NCBI GenBank assembly: GCA_017454265.1
Contig: JAFTDJ010000064.1
Location: 1-56,516 of the forward strand
Reading direction: 5' to 3'
Length of the DNA stretch: 56,516 nucleotides
Source of the DNA: Bacteroidales bacterium
GTDB lineage: Bacteria; Bacteroidota; Bacteroidia; Bacteroidales; UBA932
Shown: positions 48,750-56,516 of the stretch, one piece after another
Numbering within the stretch: position 1 is the first letter of the stretch
Layout: each line of letters opens with the position of its first letter
Program-made: the position numbers and the translations under genes
Notes under the pieces: generated by a model
The model's input: only the letters and a program-made list of their open reading frames with translations
What the model was told of the DNA's origin: nothing
Database searches by the model: none

Positions 48750-51344
48750 TCAGTCAAGGTGATTGAAGCTTATTTTGTATATCCGCGATGAGCTTCCGCG
48801 GTCGTCTCCGACCCAGACGCAGCCGTGGGTGTGGTCCACGAGCACGGATTCGGGATTGCCTATGAAACTAATGTCATAAACGGCCTTCAGGGTAGTTACG
48901 GCTCCGTCGAATACGAAGAGCTTGAAGGCCTCGGAGTCGCTCACCCACAGCAGGTCGGTGGCGGCGTCATAGAACAGGTCGCCGACTTCCTTTATGCCTG
49001 CTGCGTAAGCGCCCAGCTGTTTTTTCCACAGTTTGGTACCGTCCAGTTTGTAGGCCCAGAGAGTGGCCCCGGTCTGGGCTCCTGTATATATGACGCCGTC
49101 TTTGTAGTAGCTGATGCCTTCCAGTCCGGAGTTGCCGAAATTGGCGGCTTCTTCTACCACGAACAGGGTGCTTATGCTGTTGTATCCCGGCGCGGCTATC
49201 TTCTTGATTTTCTGCGGCTCCGTGCATACGTACAGGTCTCCTGTCGAAGGGTCGATGGTAACGCCCTCAAGGTCTGTCTCGTATGTTGCTGCCTTGTCCA
49301 TCTGTACGGATACGCTCATGTCGAAGCCTATCTTGTACAGGACACCGCCGTCTCCTACGCCCCAGATGAAGTCGGCGTCTTTGCTCAGGCACAGTCCCGA
49401 GAGTTCCTCCATTTGGGAAGAAGTGAAGTCGGTCTTGGTATAAGAGCCCATCACCGGCATTCCCTGTTCGTTCACGAACGGTGCGGCGCTCTCCGATATG
49501 CAGCGTACGCTGCCTCCGCGAGACTTGGCGTTGCCCCGAATGCTCGATACCCCCTGCCGTACATCCTGGGCGTAGGCTTTTGCAGAGCTGCCGTCTGCGC
49601 TCCATACCATCATACGCTTGCCGGGGTAATGGTAACCGGTGGCGGAAGCGGTGCAATCGTCTACGTAGCCGCTGTAGGGGAAGACCGTCTGCGGGTCGCC
49701 CACCTTGAACCAGCCTTCGGCATTGTTGTCGGCCCATCCAGGCATCCCCGACAGATCGGTAAAGAGGCCGGAGGCGTCGGAGCGGCGCGGAACCTTGTAT
49801 CCCGGAGGGCAAGGGTCGTAGATGCTCTTGCTGCCGGTGGTGCCGCCCCATAGTGTCTCGTCGACGGCGCTGAGCCAGTTGCCGTTGTCTATCGCAACCA
49901 TTTCCGTAGGGTGGGCGATGCTGTAAGCAAGGCTTACTGCGTTCTTGGAGAGGGTAGTGGCGGTGCCGGCGACTTTTGCCACCGAACTGCTTCCCGCAGA
50001 GCCCATTCCAGGGAACGGGTCCTTTCTGCCCCACTGGTAGAAGAGTCCGAAGCTGGCCGCATCGACGGTGCCGGAACCGGAGGCGGGGATGAGCGCACCC
50101 AGGTTGCGGTCCATCACTTCCGACGCCGACAGCTTATACGTTGCCGCCGACGGTTCGGTGGCGGTAACCCATATGTGCCAGCTCCAAAGGATGTTGCCGC
50201 TTCCGTCCTTTGCCGCTACGAGCGCGTTGCCGGGGTGGAAATCGTCTGCCACCTGAAGGTAAATCCAGCCGTCCTGGAAGTCTGCGGCCTTAACGACGCT
50301 GCCGGCCGTTACCGCCGTGCTGCCGCACCAGGTCTCCCAGAGGCATTCCACTGCCTCCATCGAGCCCACGGAAGTGCTTCCGTTGCCGCGTACCGCCTTG
50401 AATTTGTAAATACCGGGATCGGTGATTATGTAGCAGTTGGCCGTACCGTCGGAGCACAGGTCCGCGGCTCCGGAGGTGGGAATCTGTGACTGGTGCGTGT
50501 CGCTCTCGCCGGGGTCGCTCAAGTGCCCGTTGAGGCTTCCGAGCCTCAGCATCTTGTTGCGCCCGAGCGTAACGGCTTTGTTCGATGCGGCTTTCTTCGC
50601 CAGCTGCCCCCCCTTCAGGAGCTTGAGCGTGAAGCCGGAGGCAAGCTCCGCTCCTGCCGGGATGAAAATGTAGTTCAAGCTGCTGCCGTCTGCCGTCACG
50701 GGGCCGCTGATGCTGGTCAGGGGCCCGCTGGTGTCGTGGCTGTAGTTGGCCGACTCGGTGCCGTTCTTATCTACGATTTTGGCCTCGTATGTCTCCCAAC
50801 CCACGGTTTCTCCGCTGTTGCCGCTGAAGGTGTATGAGTCGTAATCGCCGGATACCGTGAAAGTTATCACTCCGCAGCAGTTGCGGAACCGCAGGGTGCC
50901 GCCCACGTTGTAGCCGGCCATAAGCATGCGGTTGCTGTCTTTGAAGGTGGAGTACCAGTACAGGTTGCCGCTCTTTACCGCATCTGCGGGGTAGGCCGCG
51001 TAGATGGTGCTGGTCACACCGTCGGCGCTTCGGTCGTAGGGCGTGATGCCGGTTACGCTTATGGTGGCGGTTTTGCCGTCTGCGCTGATGTCGGCGGCGC
51101 TGAGTGTTACGGTGGCCCTGTTGCCGGAGCCTTCGCCGTGTACCAGTATCTGGTCTCCGGGCTCCCAGGAAGTCTTGCCCTGGTCAGACACGCCCACCTT
51201 GCCTTCCGGCCTGGAGTCCAAAGTGCAGGTGAAGACTTGTATGTCCTTGGCATCCTCCGCCTTGCCGTCTTTCACGCACGATGAAGCCTGGCCCGCCGCA
51301 AACGCGGCGAGCACAAGCATCAAAGCTGTTTTTCCGGGGGTCAT
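48750..51344 (-). CDS. Fimbrillin-like/FISUMP lipoprotein with C-terminal propeller
   Basis: An 864-residue surface lipoprotein (lipidated Cys in AAGQASSC). Three parts are seen. Residues 35-280 form a fimbrillin/Mfa-like module (GKTSWEPGDQILVHGEG ... NKMLRLGSLNGHL) shared with the two neighbouring lipoproteins. Residues 300-620 form the Fibrobacter succinogenes major paralogous (FISUMP) domain with DRNLGALIP, YQWGRKDPFPGMG and YDPCPPGYKVP. Residues 635-864 look like an SdiA-regulated/phytase-like beta-propeller (LSGLCLSKDADFIWGVGDGG, TDLEGVTIDPSTGDLYV). Probably an extracellular adhesin or binding protein. It starts 7 bases after the stop of the upstream paralogue. Confidence 0.8.
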   Translation of the reverse strand: MTPGKTALMLVLAAFAAGQASSCVKDGKAEDAKDIQVFTCTLDSRPEGKVGVSDQGKTSWEPGDQILVHGEGSGNRATVTLSAADISADGKTATISVTGITPYDRSADGVTSTIYAAYPADAVKSGNLYWYSTFKDSNRMLMAGYNVGGTLRFRNCCGVITFTVSGDYDSYTFSGNSGETVGWETYEAKIVDKNGTESANYSHDTSGPLTSISGPVTADGSSLNYIFIPAGAELASGFTLKLLKGGQLAKKAASNKAVTLGRNKMLRLGSLNGHLSDPGESDTHQSQIPTSGAADLCSDGTANCYIITDPGIYKFKAVRGNGSTSVGSMEAVECLWETWCGSTAVTAGSVVKAADFQDGWIYLQVADDFHPGNALVAAKDGSGNILWSWHIWVTATEPSAATYKLSASEVMDRNLGALIPASGSGTVDAASFGLFYQWGRKDPFPGMGSAGSSSVAKVAGTATTLSKNAVSLAYSIAHPTEMVAIDNGNWLSAVDETLWGGTTGSKSIYDPCPPGYKVPRRSDASGLFTDLSGMPGWADNNAEGWFKVGDPQTVFPYSGYVDDCTASATGYHYPGKRMMVWSADGSSAKAYAQDVRQGVSSIRGNAKSRGGSVRCISESAAPFVNEQGMPVMGSYTKTDFTSSQMEELSGLCLSKDADFIWGVGDGGVLYKIGFDMSVSVQMDKAATYETDLEGVTIDPSTGDLYVCTEPQKIKKIAAPGYNSISTLFVVEEAANFGNSGLEGISYYKDGVIYTGAQTGATLWAYKLDGTKLWKKQLGAYAAGIKEVGDLFYDAATDLLWVSDSEAFKLFVFDGAVTTLKAVYDISFIGNPESVLVDHTHGCVWVGDDRGSSSRIYKISFNHLD

Positions 51345-51351
51345 AGAAACA

Positions 51352-53244
51352 TTATTCTACTATACAACGAACGGAGTTTCCTCGTGCTTTATACTGAGAT
51401 TTAGGAACGGAAACAGATGCTCTGACATCAATACTGGTTCCCTTCGTGCCGCTTCCAGTTGCGCTCCATATTGCAGAACGGTCGCCGCCGTGGTTTAAGG
51501 AACCGCCGCAGTCATCGAGGTAGCCGGCGTAAGGGCAGACGATGCTTCCTGCACTATAGAAGAATTTCTCCAGATTAAGGGTCCAGGCGTCTTTCGTCCA
51601 GAAGGAAACGTTTTCGTCGAGAACAGGTACCTTGTATCCAGGAGGGCAAGGGTCGTAAAGGCCTTTGGCTCCGTTGTTGTTCCATGCTGTATCGTTGTCA
51701 TCTGAACTCCAGTTCTGACCAGCATAATCAGGGTCACCAGACGTTGCAGCGTTGTAGGCGTATACCGTAGGATGTGCAATAGAGTATGCGATAGTAATGG
51801 GCTCTCCGGACTTTTCTGCAAACGAATTGCTTACTTTTGCCTTGGTTGAGCTGTTGGCTTTCATTTCTCCAACGCCCATGAACGGGTCTTTACGGCCCCA
51901 CTGGTACAGGAGACCACAAGACTCGGCAGTCGCGGGATTAGTTCCGTCGGCATCTACCAATGCACCAAGATTGCGGCTCATTATTTTTACGCTCTCCGTA
52001 TAATCAACAAGACTGATGTCTGTGCCGGGAACCCAGATGTGCCAGCTCCAGATGATGTTGTCTTGATTATCTTTAGCGGCAATCAATGCATTGCCAGGCT
52101 TAAGCGTTTCAGGAGTGGAGAAATAGATATAATTCTCAGGGCCGTCAAAGTCCACTGCGGCAATCACGGAATTCGCGGTGACTTCTTCAGTATTGTTCCA
52201 GGTTTCCCATATAATTTCTGCTCCGAATACATTGCCGGCAGATTCATTCTTATCGTTGCCTTTGACTACAGGGATTTTGTAATTACCTGCGGCTGAGACT
52301 ATGTAGCAATTGGCCGCACCTTCTGCGCTGAGGTCAGTAGCATTGGTGATTGCAGACTTGTGGTCGCTGGTGCTGGGGGCCTCGTAATCTTCCAACTTGG
52401 ACGTTATGTTGCCAAGTACCAGCATCTTGTTGCGCGGCACCTCTACGGCTGTCTTGCTTACCGCAACCTTCTTGATGTCGGAACCGTCCTTGAAGGTGAA
52501 GGTAAAGCCGCCGGAGAAACTTACGCCGTTGGGAATACAGACATAATGTACGGTGGTTCCGTCGGCATTGAGCGGCCCGCTGATTTTCTTCATAGGTGAT
52601 CCGCCCTTGACGTAGTTGCTGCTCTCTTCTCCAGCCGTGGTCCAGTACAATTCGGCCTGGTAGCCGTCGTAACCTACGGTTTCATCGTTGTTTCCCGCAA
52701 ATTCGTAGGTATCGAACTCACCTGAAACGGAGAAGCTTATGATACCGCAAAGGTTGCGGAATACGAATTCGGTGCCGTCTGTTTCTTTGTTGTAGCCCAC
52801 CATCAGAGGCAGGTTGGAATTGTTGAATTTATGTACGCTCCTCCAGTTGTTCGCTCCGTTATCGACGGCTGCGGCACTTGCCGGATAGATGGCATAAATG
52901 TTTGAAGCCTGGTCGCCGGAAGCAGATCCTTTTGTGAATTCATCAACGGTAACGGTAGCCTTCTTGCCGTCCGGGCTGATGTTCGCAGCCTCAAGTGTTA
53001 CAGTGCTGGAGTAAGCGCCACCTGCCCATTTTCCGTGGAAGAGAATCTCATCTCCCGCTTCCCAGGTCACTTTACCGGCGTCGGAAATGCCAAGCTTGGT
53101 ACCCTCGTCGGCAATGACGCAGGTGAAGGTCATGGTCTTGCCGGCAGGGGTGATGCCGGCTTCTATGAGTTCGTTCTTGTTGCAGGAAACTGCTGCGGCA
53201 GCGGCGCAGAGCGCCAGGGCTGCGAATTTGAATGTCTTCTTCAT
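51352..53244 (-). CDS. Fimbrillin-like/FISUMP lipoprotein
   Basis: A 630-residue lipoprotein (MKKTFKFAALALCAAAAAVSC). Residues 28-285 are the same fimbrillin/Mfa-like module as in the neighbours (KVTWEAGDEILFHGKWAG, LPLMVGYNKETDGTEF). The rest is a FISUMP domain with SRNLGALVD, YQWGRKDPFMGVG and YDPCPPGYKVP, ending GNSVRCIVE. The start at 53244 is fixed by a strong Shine-Dalgarno GAGGAGG, which is unusual in this phylum. Middle gene of a three-gene unit: 40-residue peptide, this gene, then the 864-residue paralogue. Confidence 0.82.
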   Translation of the reverse strand: MKKTFKFAALALCAAAAAVSCNKNELIEAGITPAGKTMTFTCVIADEGTKLGISDAGKVTWEAGDEILFHGKWAGGAYSSTVTLEAANISPDGKKATVTVDEFTKGSASGDQASNIYAIYPASAAAVDNGANNWRSVHKFNNSNLPLMVGYNKETDGTEFVFRNLCGIISFSVSGEFDTYEFAGNNDETVGYDGYQAELYWTTAGEESSNYVKGGSPMKKISGPLNADGTTVHYVCIPNGVSFSGGFTFTFKDGSDIKKVAVSKTAVEVPRNKMLVLGNITSKLEDYEAPSTSDHKSAITNATDLSAEGAANCYIVSAAGNYKIPVVKGNDKNESAGNVFGAEIIWETWNNTEEVTANSVIAAVDFDGPENYIYFSTPETLKPGNALIAAKDNQDNIIWSWHIWVPGTDISLVDYTESVKIMSRNLGALVDADGTNPATAESCGLLYQWGRKDPFMGVGEMKANSSTKAKVSNSFAEKSGEPITIAYSIAHPTVYAYNAATSGDPDYAGQNWSSDDNDTAWNNNGAKGLYDPCPPGYKVPVLDENVSFWTKDAWTLNLEKFFYSAGSIVCPYAGYLDDCGGSLNHGGDRSAIWSATGSGTKGTSIDVRASVSVPKSQYKARGNSVRCIVE

Positions 53245-53260
53245 AATTGCGTCCTCCTCT

Positions 53261-53383
53261 TTACCATTCAAATCCTTCTACAAGTTCGTAGTCTTCCGTG
53301 CTTCCGCTTTCGCAGAGCATCTCCATGTAAGATACCGGCAGTGTTTCGATGTCGGGTGCTGAATAGCGATAGGTTTTTTTCAT
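53261..53383 (-). CDS. 40-residue peptide gene heading the fimbrillin-like operon
   Basis: An open frame of 41 codons, starting MKKTYRYSAPDIETLPVSYM and ending in the acidic tail EDYELVEGFEW. The layout (basic start, Pro-x-(I/V)-E core, a Met-Leu-Cys-x-Ser segment, acidic tail ending in Trp) recalls a class of 40-60 residue Bacteroidales peptides often found near fimbrillin-like lipoproteins, recalled from memory. There is no signal peptide. A -7 box about 60 bases upstream and the tight gap to the next gene support expression. Function unknown; a modified-peptide precursor or regulatory leader are possibilities. Confidence 0.65.
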   Translation of the reverse strand: MKKTYRYSAPDIETLPVSYMEMLCESGSTEDYELVEGFEW

Positions 53384-53444
53384 ATTGCAGAAAGAAATTG
53401 GTTAATAATTACGTGTAAGGGGTTGGAATACAATGACTCCTATG

Positions 53445-53452
53445 CAAAAATA
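53445..53452 (-). promoter_or_regulatory. -7 box of the fimbrillin-like operon
   Basis: TATTTTTG on the minus strand fits TAnnTTTG, 61 bases upstream of the 40-residue peptide start, giving a leader of about 55 bases. Confidence 0.55.
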
Positions 53453-53602
53453 TTTGTTTTGGAACAAGCTTCGAGCGCAAAATGCGAAAATGTGTACGCA
53501 CTTTACGCAAAAAGACCGGGGGGGAGTCTGCTTTTCCTCCGGGGCTTCTTGAATTGTGTGCTCTTATTCGCAAATTGAGCCATCAGAAGTGCCTGATTGT
53601 GA

Positions 53603-53610
53603 TATATTTG
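53603..53610 (+). promoter_or_regulatory. -7 box of the GH18 lipoprotein gene
   Basis: TATATTTG fits TAnnTTTG and ends 6 bases before the ATG at 53617, again predicting a leaderless message. Confidence 0.55.
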
Positions 53611-53616
53611 CAATAT

Positions 53617-55515
53617 ATGAAAACCACTTCTGTAACACTGTTCTGCGCCATAGCCTGCATAGGGCTGGCCCTTTCTTGCAATTCCACGATAGATATAGTC
53701 CAGGCTCCGGCGGAGAAGGAGATGACTTTCACCTGCGAATTAAAGCCGGACAGCCGTCTGGGCATAGACGCCCAGGGCAAGACTTCCTGGGAGGCGGGAG
53801 ACCAGATATTGTTTCATGGGAAGTGGACAGGGAAAGACGGTAGTACGTATTATTCACGCACGGTAACGCTTACTGCAGAGAACATCAGCGCGGACAAGAA
53901 GACGGCTAGTGTCACCTTGGAAACTTTCAATAAGGGTACAACCTCTGGTGATGAAGGCTCTGATGTTTATGCTCTCTACCCTGCATCTGCCGTTGCTGTC
54001 GATAATGGCCATTCAAACTGGAGAAGACTGCATACATTTAACGAATCCAACCTGCCCCTGATGGTGGGATATAACAAGGAAACGGATGGTACGACATTCG
54101 AATTTATGAATGTCTGCGCCCTTGTGTCGTTCTCAGTGTCAGGCGATTACGACACCTACGAGTTCTCCGGCAACAGCGGCGAGACCGTCGGGTATTCGGG
54201 TTATCAGGCCGAGGTGTACTGGACCACCGGAGGCTCCCGAAGTGCCAACCTCAATAAGGGCGGCACGCCCCTCACTACGGTTTCCGGCACCGTAAACGCC
54301 AACGGCACCGCCGTGAATTACGTGTGCATCCCGGCCGGGGCCGACTTCAGTGCCGGATTTACGATTAAGTTGCTCAAGGGCGGCGTGGTGCAGAAGAGGG
54401 CGCGGACTTCTTCCGCTGTCAACCTCTCTGCCGGCGACCTGCTTGGCCTGGGCAACATTACATCGCATCTGCAGGATCCTCCGGCGCCGAGCCTTTGCCG
54501 GTCGGAATACTTGGGCCAGACGCCTGCCGTGATTGCGTACCTTACAGAGTACACCGACAAGAACGACCTGGCCGCCACCAGTTACGTCACGCATATCAAT
54601 TTCTGCCACGGCCGCTTTGGCAACCCCACCACCGGCGACGGGGGTATTGTGATTAACGGTGGCAGCTACACCGACCTTCGGGACGCCGTGCTTGCGCTTA
54701 AGAGCTCGCGCCCCGAGCTGAAGGTGCTGCTGATGATAGGAGGCTATGGCGAGAGGGCCGACGGTTTCTCACAGATGGCCCGCAGCGCTGCCAAACGAAC
54801 CGCCTTCTGCCAGGCCTGCAAGAGCCATATAGACACCTACGGCTTCGACGGGATAGACATAGACTGGGAGTACCCTACCGTAGCAGCCCGCGGTAACGGT
54901 GCCAGCGCTGCCGACGCGCTCAATTTCAACGCCGTGCTGCGCGAGCTTCGCGAGACTATCGGCAACACCAAGATTATCTCCGTGGCTTCTTATGCGGAAG
55001 CAACTTATATCGACTGGTCGGAGGCCATCAATTACGTTGATTACGTGAACGATATGACTTACGACATGGGCAGTGTGCCCAAGCATAATTCTCCGTTGTA
55101 CAGGTCTTCTACTTTCAACCATCTCAGCTGCCACGAGTCGGTGGAGGCCCATAAGGCCAAGGGCATTCCTGCGAGCCGCATCGTACTGGGCGTGCCGTTC
55201 TACGGGCACGGCAAGACTCCGTATGCTTCGGACGTGAAGTTCAACGAGATGGCGTCTATCCTGGGCAGCGGTTTGTATGGCTCGGTTGACGTTACCGGCA
55301 AGAATATCCGCCGCTGGGACGACACCGCCAAGGTGCCGTACCTGGTAGATTCGTCAGATAACATCCTGCTTTGCTACGACGATGCCGAGTCCGTGGCGGC
55401 CAAGGGTGAGTATGCCCGGAACAACGGTTTGTTTGGCGCGATGATCTGGGAGTACCGCCACGACGACGCCGGCCACACCCTCCTCCAGGCCCTTTCCGCC
55501 GCCGTCCGCCCGTAG
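53617..55515 (+). CDS. GH18-family lipoprotein with fimbrillin-like N-terminal module
   Basis: A 632-residue lipoprotein (MKTTSVTLFCAIACIGLALSC). Residues 30-290 are the fimbrillin/Mfa-like module shared with the two divergent lipoproteins (GKTSWEAGDQILFHGKWTG, LPLMVGYNKETDGTTFEF). Residues 300-630 are a GH18 TIM barrel with MIGGYGE and the complete catalytic motif DGIDIDWEYP; the motif MTYDMG and terminal MIWEYRHDDAG fit the substrate cleft. Likely a chitinase or endo-beta-N-acetylglucosaminidase acting on glycoproteins or chitin. An upstream in-frame ATG at 53482 is rejected because the signal peptide and promoter place the start at 53617. Confidence 0.88.
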   Translation: MKTTSVTLFCAIACIGLALSCNSTIDIVQAPAEKEMTFTCELKPDSRLGIDAQGKTSWEAGDQILFHGKWTGKDGSTYYSRTVTLTAENISADKKTASVTLETFNKGTTSGDEGSDVYALYPASAVAVDNGHSNWRRLHTFNESNLPLMVGYNKETDGTTFEFMNVCALVSFSVSGDYDTYEFSGNSGETVGYSGYQAEVYWTTGGSRSANLNKGGTPLTTVSGTVNANGTAVNYVCIPAGADFSAGFTIKLLKGGVVQKRARTSSAVNLSAGDLLGLGNITSHLQDPPAPSLCRSEYLGQTPAVIAYLTEYTDKNDLAATSYVTHINFCHGRFGNPTTGDGGIVINGGSYTDLRDAVLALKSSRPELKVLLMIGGYGERADGFSQMARSAAKRTAFCQACKSHIDTYGFDGIDIDWEYPTVAARGNGASAADALNFNAVLRELRETIGNTKIISVASYAEATYIDWSEAINYVDYVNDMTYDMGSVPKHNSPLYRSSTFNHLSCHESVEAHKAKGIPASRIVLGVPFYGHGKTPYASDVKFNEMASILGSGLYGSVDVTGKNIRRWDDTAKVPYLVDSSDNILLCYDDAESVAAKGEYARNNGLFGAMIWEYRHDDAGHTLLQALSAAVRP

Positions 55516-55563
55516 CCGCCAGTCATTCCGAGCTGAAAGGATTGTCATTTCTAGCGCCTCCTC

Positions 55564-55606
55564 CTGTCATTTCGAGCGCAGGCGAAGCCGGAGCCGAGAA
55601 ATCTTT
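55564..55606. repeat. Family B direct repeat, copy 1 (43 bp)
   Basis: Identical over 43 bases to 55748-55790. The TGTCATTTCGAGCG start and GAGAAATCT end match the repeats at 16953-16982 and inside exuT, with a longer middle. Confidence 0.85.
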
Positions 55607-55747
55607 TTCCGGTCGCCGCCACTCCGCTAGCAGGGAACTCCATCCGGCTACGTCCGTCCTCGCTGTTTCCGCTGAAATGACACATTTCCGCGGGCTGCGG
55701 CCGAGTAACGCCGGACAGAGTTCCCTGTCTCGCTCCGCCGGATGCTG

Positions 55748-55790
55748 CTGTCATTTCGAGCGCAGGCGAAGCCGGAGCCGAGAAATCTTT
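55748..55790. repeat. Family B direct repeat, copy 2 (43 bp)
   Basis: Second copy of the 43-bp repeat; joins directly to the REP-like array that begins at 55791. Confidence 0.85.
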
Positions 55791-55905
55791 TCGCGAAGCG
55801 GCAAAACAGTGCTGAAATGCGTCTTCGCGCGCAGGATAAATGCTGAATGCCGAAAATACTGTTCGCGAAGACTGAAACCAGTGGCTAAATGCGTCTTCGC
55901 GAAAG
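55791..55905. repeat. REP-like array, third site
   Basis: GTCTTCGCG at 55821 and 55893 and its reverse complement core CGCGAAG at 55792 and 55864: both halves recur at exactly 72-base spacing. Same family as 19185-19315 and 22101-22269. Confidence 0.8.
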
Positions 55906-56013
55906 TTGTCAGCAATGCAAAGAATGGTAAAACAGAGATTTACAATTTTTTGATTCCATTGTTGTTTGGATTATATAGCCGACATTTGGGCCATAGACCA
56001 AATAACTAAAACG

Positions 56014-56289
56014 ATGAAAAACAACACAGACATTACAATTTCCGACGGCAATGTCTTCATTGACTTGCGGCTGGATTATGCATTCAAGATTACATTTGGG
56101 AAACCGGGCAACGAGGATCTTCTGCTGAAGCTGGTTCGAGCTATACTCCCGCAGTTGAACATCACTTCCGTATCGCTGGCAAACCAGGAAGAGGTCGGAC
56201 CAAGGCCGGCTACGCGAAAAGCTGTTCTTGATGAACATTGCACAACCGCGTCGGGAGAGGATATATTCATCGAAATCCAGCAGCTGTAG
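56014..56289 (+). pseudogene. Truncated PD-(D/E)XK nuclease-family transposase (Rpn-like)
   Basis: 91 residues matching only the N-terminal part of the Rpn/PDDEXK transposase family, normally about 280-320 residues: IDLRLDYAFKITFGKPGNEDLLLKL, then GEDIFIEIQQ, which carries the E-x-Q of the nuclease core. The frame stops right after this motif and the rest is missing or scrambled. Catalysis is therefore doubtful. The frame can be read upstream without an ATG; 56014 matches the family start. It meets a second mobile-element remnant on the opposite strand. Confidence 0.7.
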
Positions 56290-56318
56290 TGCCTTTTCTG
56301 TTACGGCTCACCTGTATT

Positions 56319-56516
56319 CTAAGACTTTTCAAAATTTATTTTAACAAAGTTGATGGAATGTTTTCCCTTCGACTCAACGGGGTGGTTCGTGGATATATAT
56401 TGCGCTTCTCGCAGCCATAGATAACTCTGCCTTTTGCTGGGTACGGCAGATCTTGGACACTTGCGTTTTGCCTTTGACGCTGGTTCCAGAAGTGTAACCA
56501 AACGGTGCGACCCCTA
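56319..56516 (-). pseudogene. Degraded IS110-family transposase remnant (C-terminal part)
   Basis: Reading the minus strand from 56514 gives 46 residues starting GVAPFGYTSGTSVKGKTQVS and ending at a stop at 56374-56376. The stretch (V)APF-x-Y-x-SG-x-S-x-(K/R)GKT followed by a helix with MAARSAI is the conserved C-terminal domain of IS110/IS116/IS902 transposases. The next part (ESKGKHSIN) continues in another frame, resembling the family's EGKH motif, so at least one frameshift is present. The gene runs off the window edge. Confidence 0.6.

Larger units (their letters stand above)
55516..56013. other. Gene-free repeat-rich stretch
   Basis: About 500 bases with no credible gene. It holds two 43-bp direct repeats of family B, an imperfect inverted pair between them (around 55635-55650 and 55715-55732, built on CAGGGAACTC), and a REP-like array related to the one next to the RAYT-like gene. 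An AT-rich stretch then leads to the truncated nuclease gene. Confidence 0.8.

Noticed and set aside
53246-53257. The Shine-Dalgarno region before the 630-residue lipoprotein shares the 12 bases GAGGACGCAATT with the REP-like units at 19197.
   Set aside because: A 12-base match is close to what chance allows in a window of this size and the flanks differ; not treated as a repeat copy.
56319-56501. A 60-codon minus-strand frame starting MVTLLEPASKAK.
   Set aside because: The IS110-type signature is in a different frame of the same strand; this frame only shares the degraded C-terminal end.
1-56516. tRNA, rRNA and riboswitch candidates.
   Set aside because: No cloverleaf, rRNA segment or known riboswitch core was recognised by eye; a covariance-model scan would be decisive but could not be run.

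Overview
The window reads as chromosomal DNA of a Bacteroidales bacterium (phylum Bacteroidota) of moderately high GC. Support: a SusC/SusD pair, DUF4783, PCMD and fimbrillin-like lipoproteins, and promoters with the Bacteroidota -7 box (TAnnTTTG). The gene set suggests a gut or rumen plant-polysaccharide degrader. Species cannot be named from this sequence.

Layout. (1) 1-4804: housekeeping genes: 3' end of rpsB, tsf, a secreted protein, efp, ispH and cmk. (2) 4844-12902: an NtrC-like regulator without a DNA-binding domain, two small envelope proteins, then an overlapping run rlmH / giant NtrY-like histidine kinase / BASS-like permease / metallophosphoesterase. (3) 12903-17940: uronate end-metabolism, with eda-kdgK divergent from kduD-gatC-kduI around one palindromic operator. 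(4) 17988-22104: a sialidase-fold protein, a REP-associated (RAYT-like) transposase beside its repeat array, and a pectin methylesterase-like lipoprotein. (5) 22327-44759: 22.4 kb of pectin utilisation genes all on the minus strand with short gaps or overlaps. In transcription order they are GH28, CE12-CE8 fusion, GH105, PL1, SusC, SusD, a 1,719-residue beta-helix lipoprotein, UxaC, UxaA, UxaB and ExuT. A LacI-family regulator gene sits divergently at the head with two operators of the same type as the kdgK/kduD operator. (6) 45968-48620: a glycosyltransferase, a PCMD protein and a YhhN-family protein. (7) 48750-55515: a fimbrillin-like/FISUMP lipoprotein operon led by a 40-residue peptide gene, divergent from a GH18 lipoprotein with the same N-terminal module. 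(8) 55516-56516: repeats and remnants of two mobile-element genes.

How it works together. PL1, GH28, CE8 and CE12 activities cut and de-esterify homogalacturonan and rhamnogalacturonan, and SusC/D with the beta-helix lipoprotein bind and import fragments. GH105 releases unsaturated uronate. KduI and KduD convert that to KDG, while UxaC, UxaB and UxaA convert galacturonate to KDG. KdgK and Eda then yield pyruvate and glyceraldehyde-3-phosphate. The whole route is encoded here, and shared operators suggest one LacI-type regulator controls both halves.

Most unusual: a RAYT-like gene with 72-73 bp-spaced repeat arrays at three sites; two structured repeats sitting in frame inside metabolic genes (exuT, uxaA); a KduI with a signal peptide next to an orphan PTS IIC permease; a tiny peptide gene heading the fimbrillin-like operon; and several promoters so close to the start codon that leaderless mRNAs are predicted.
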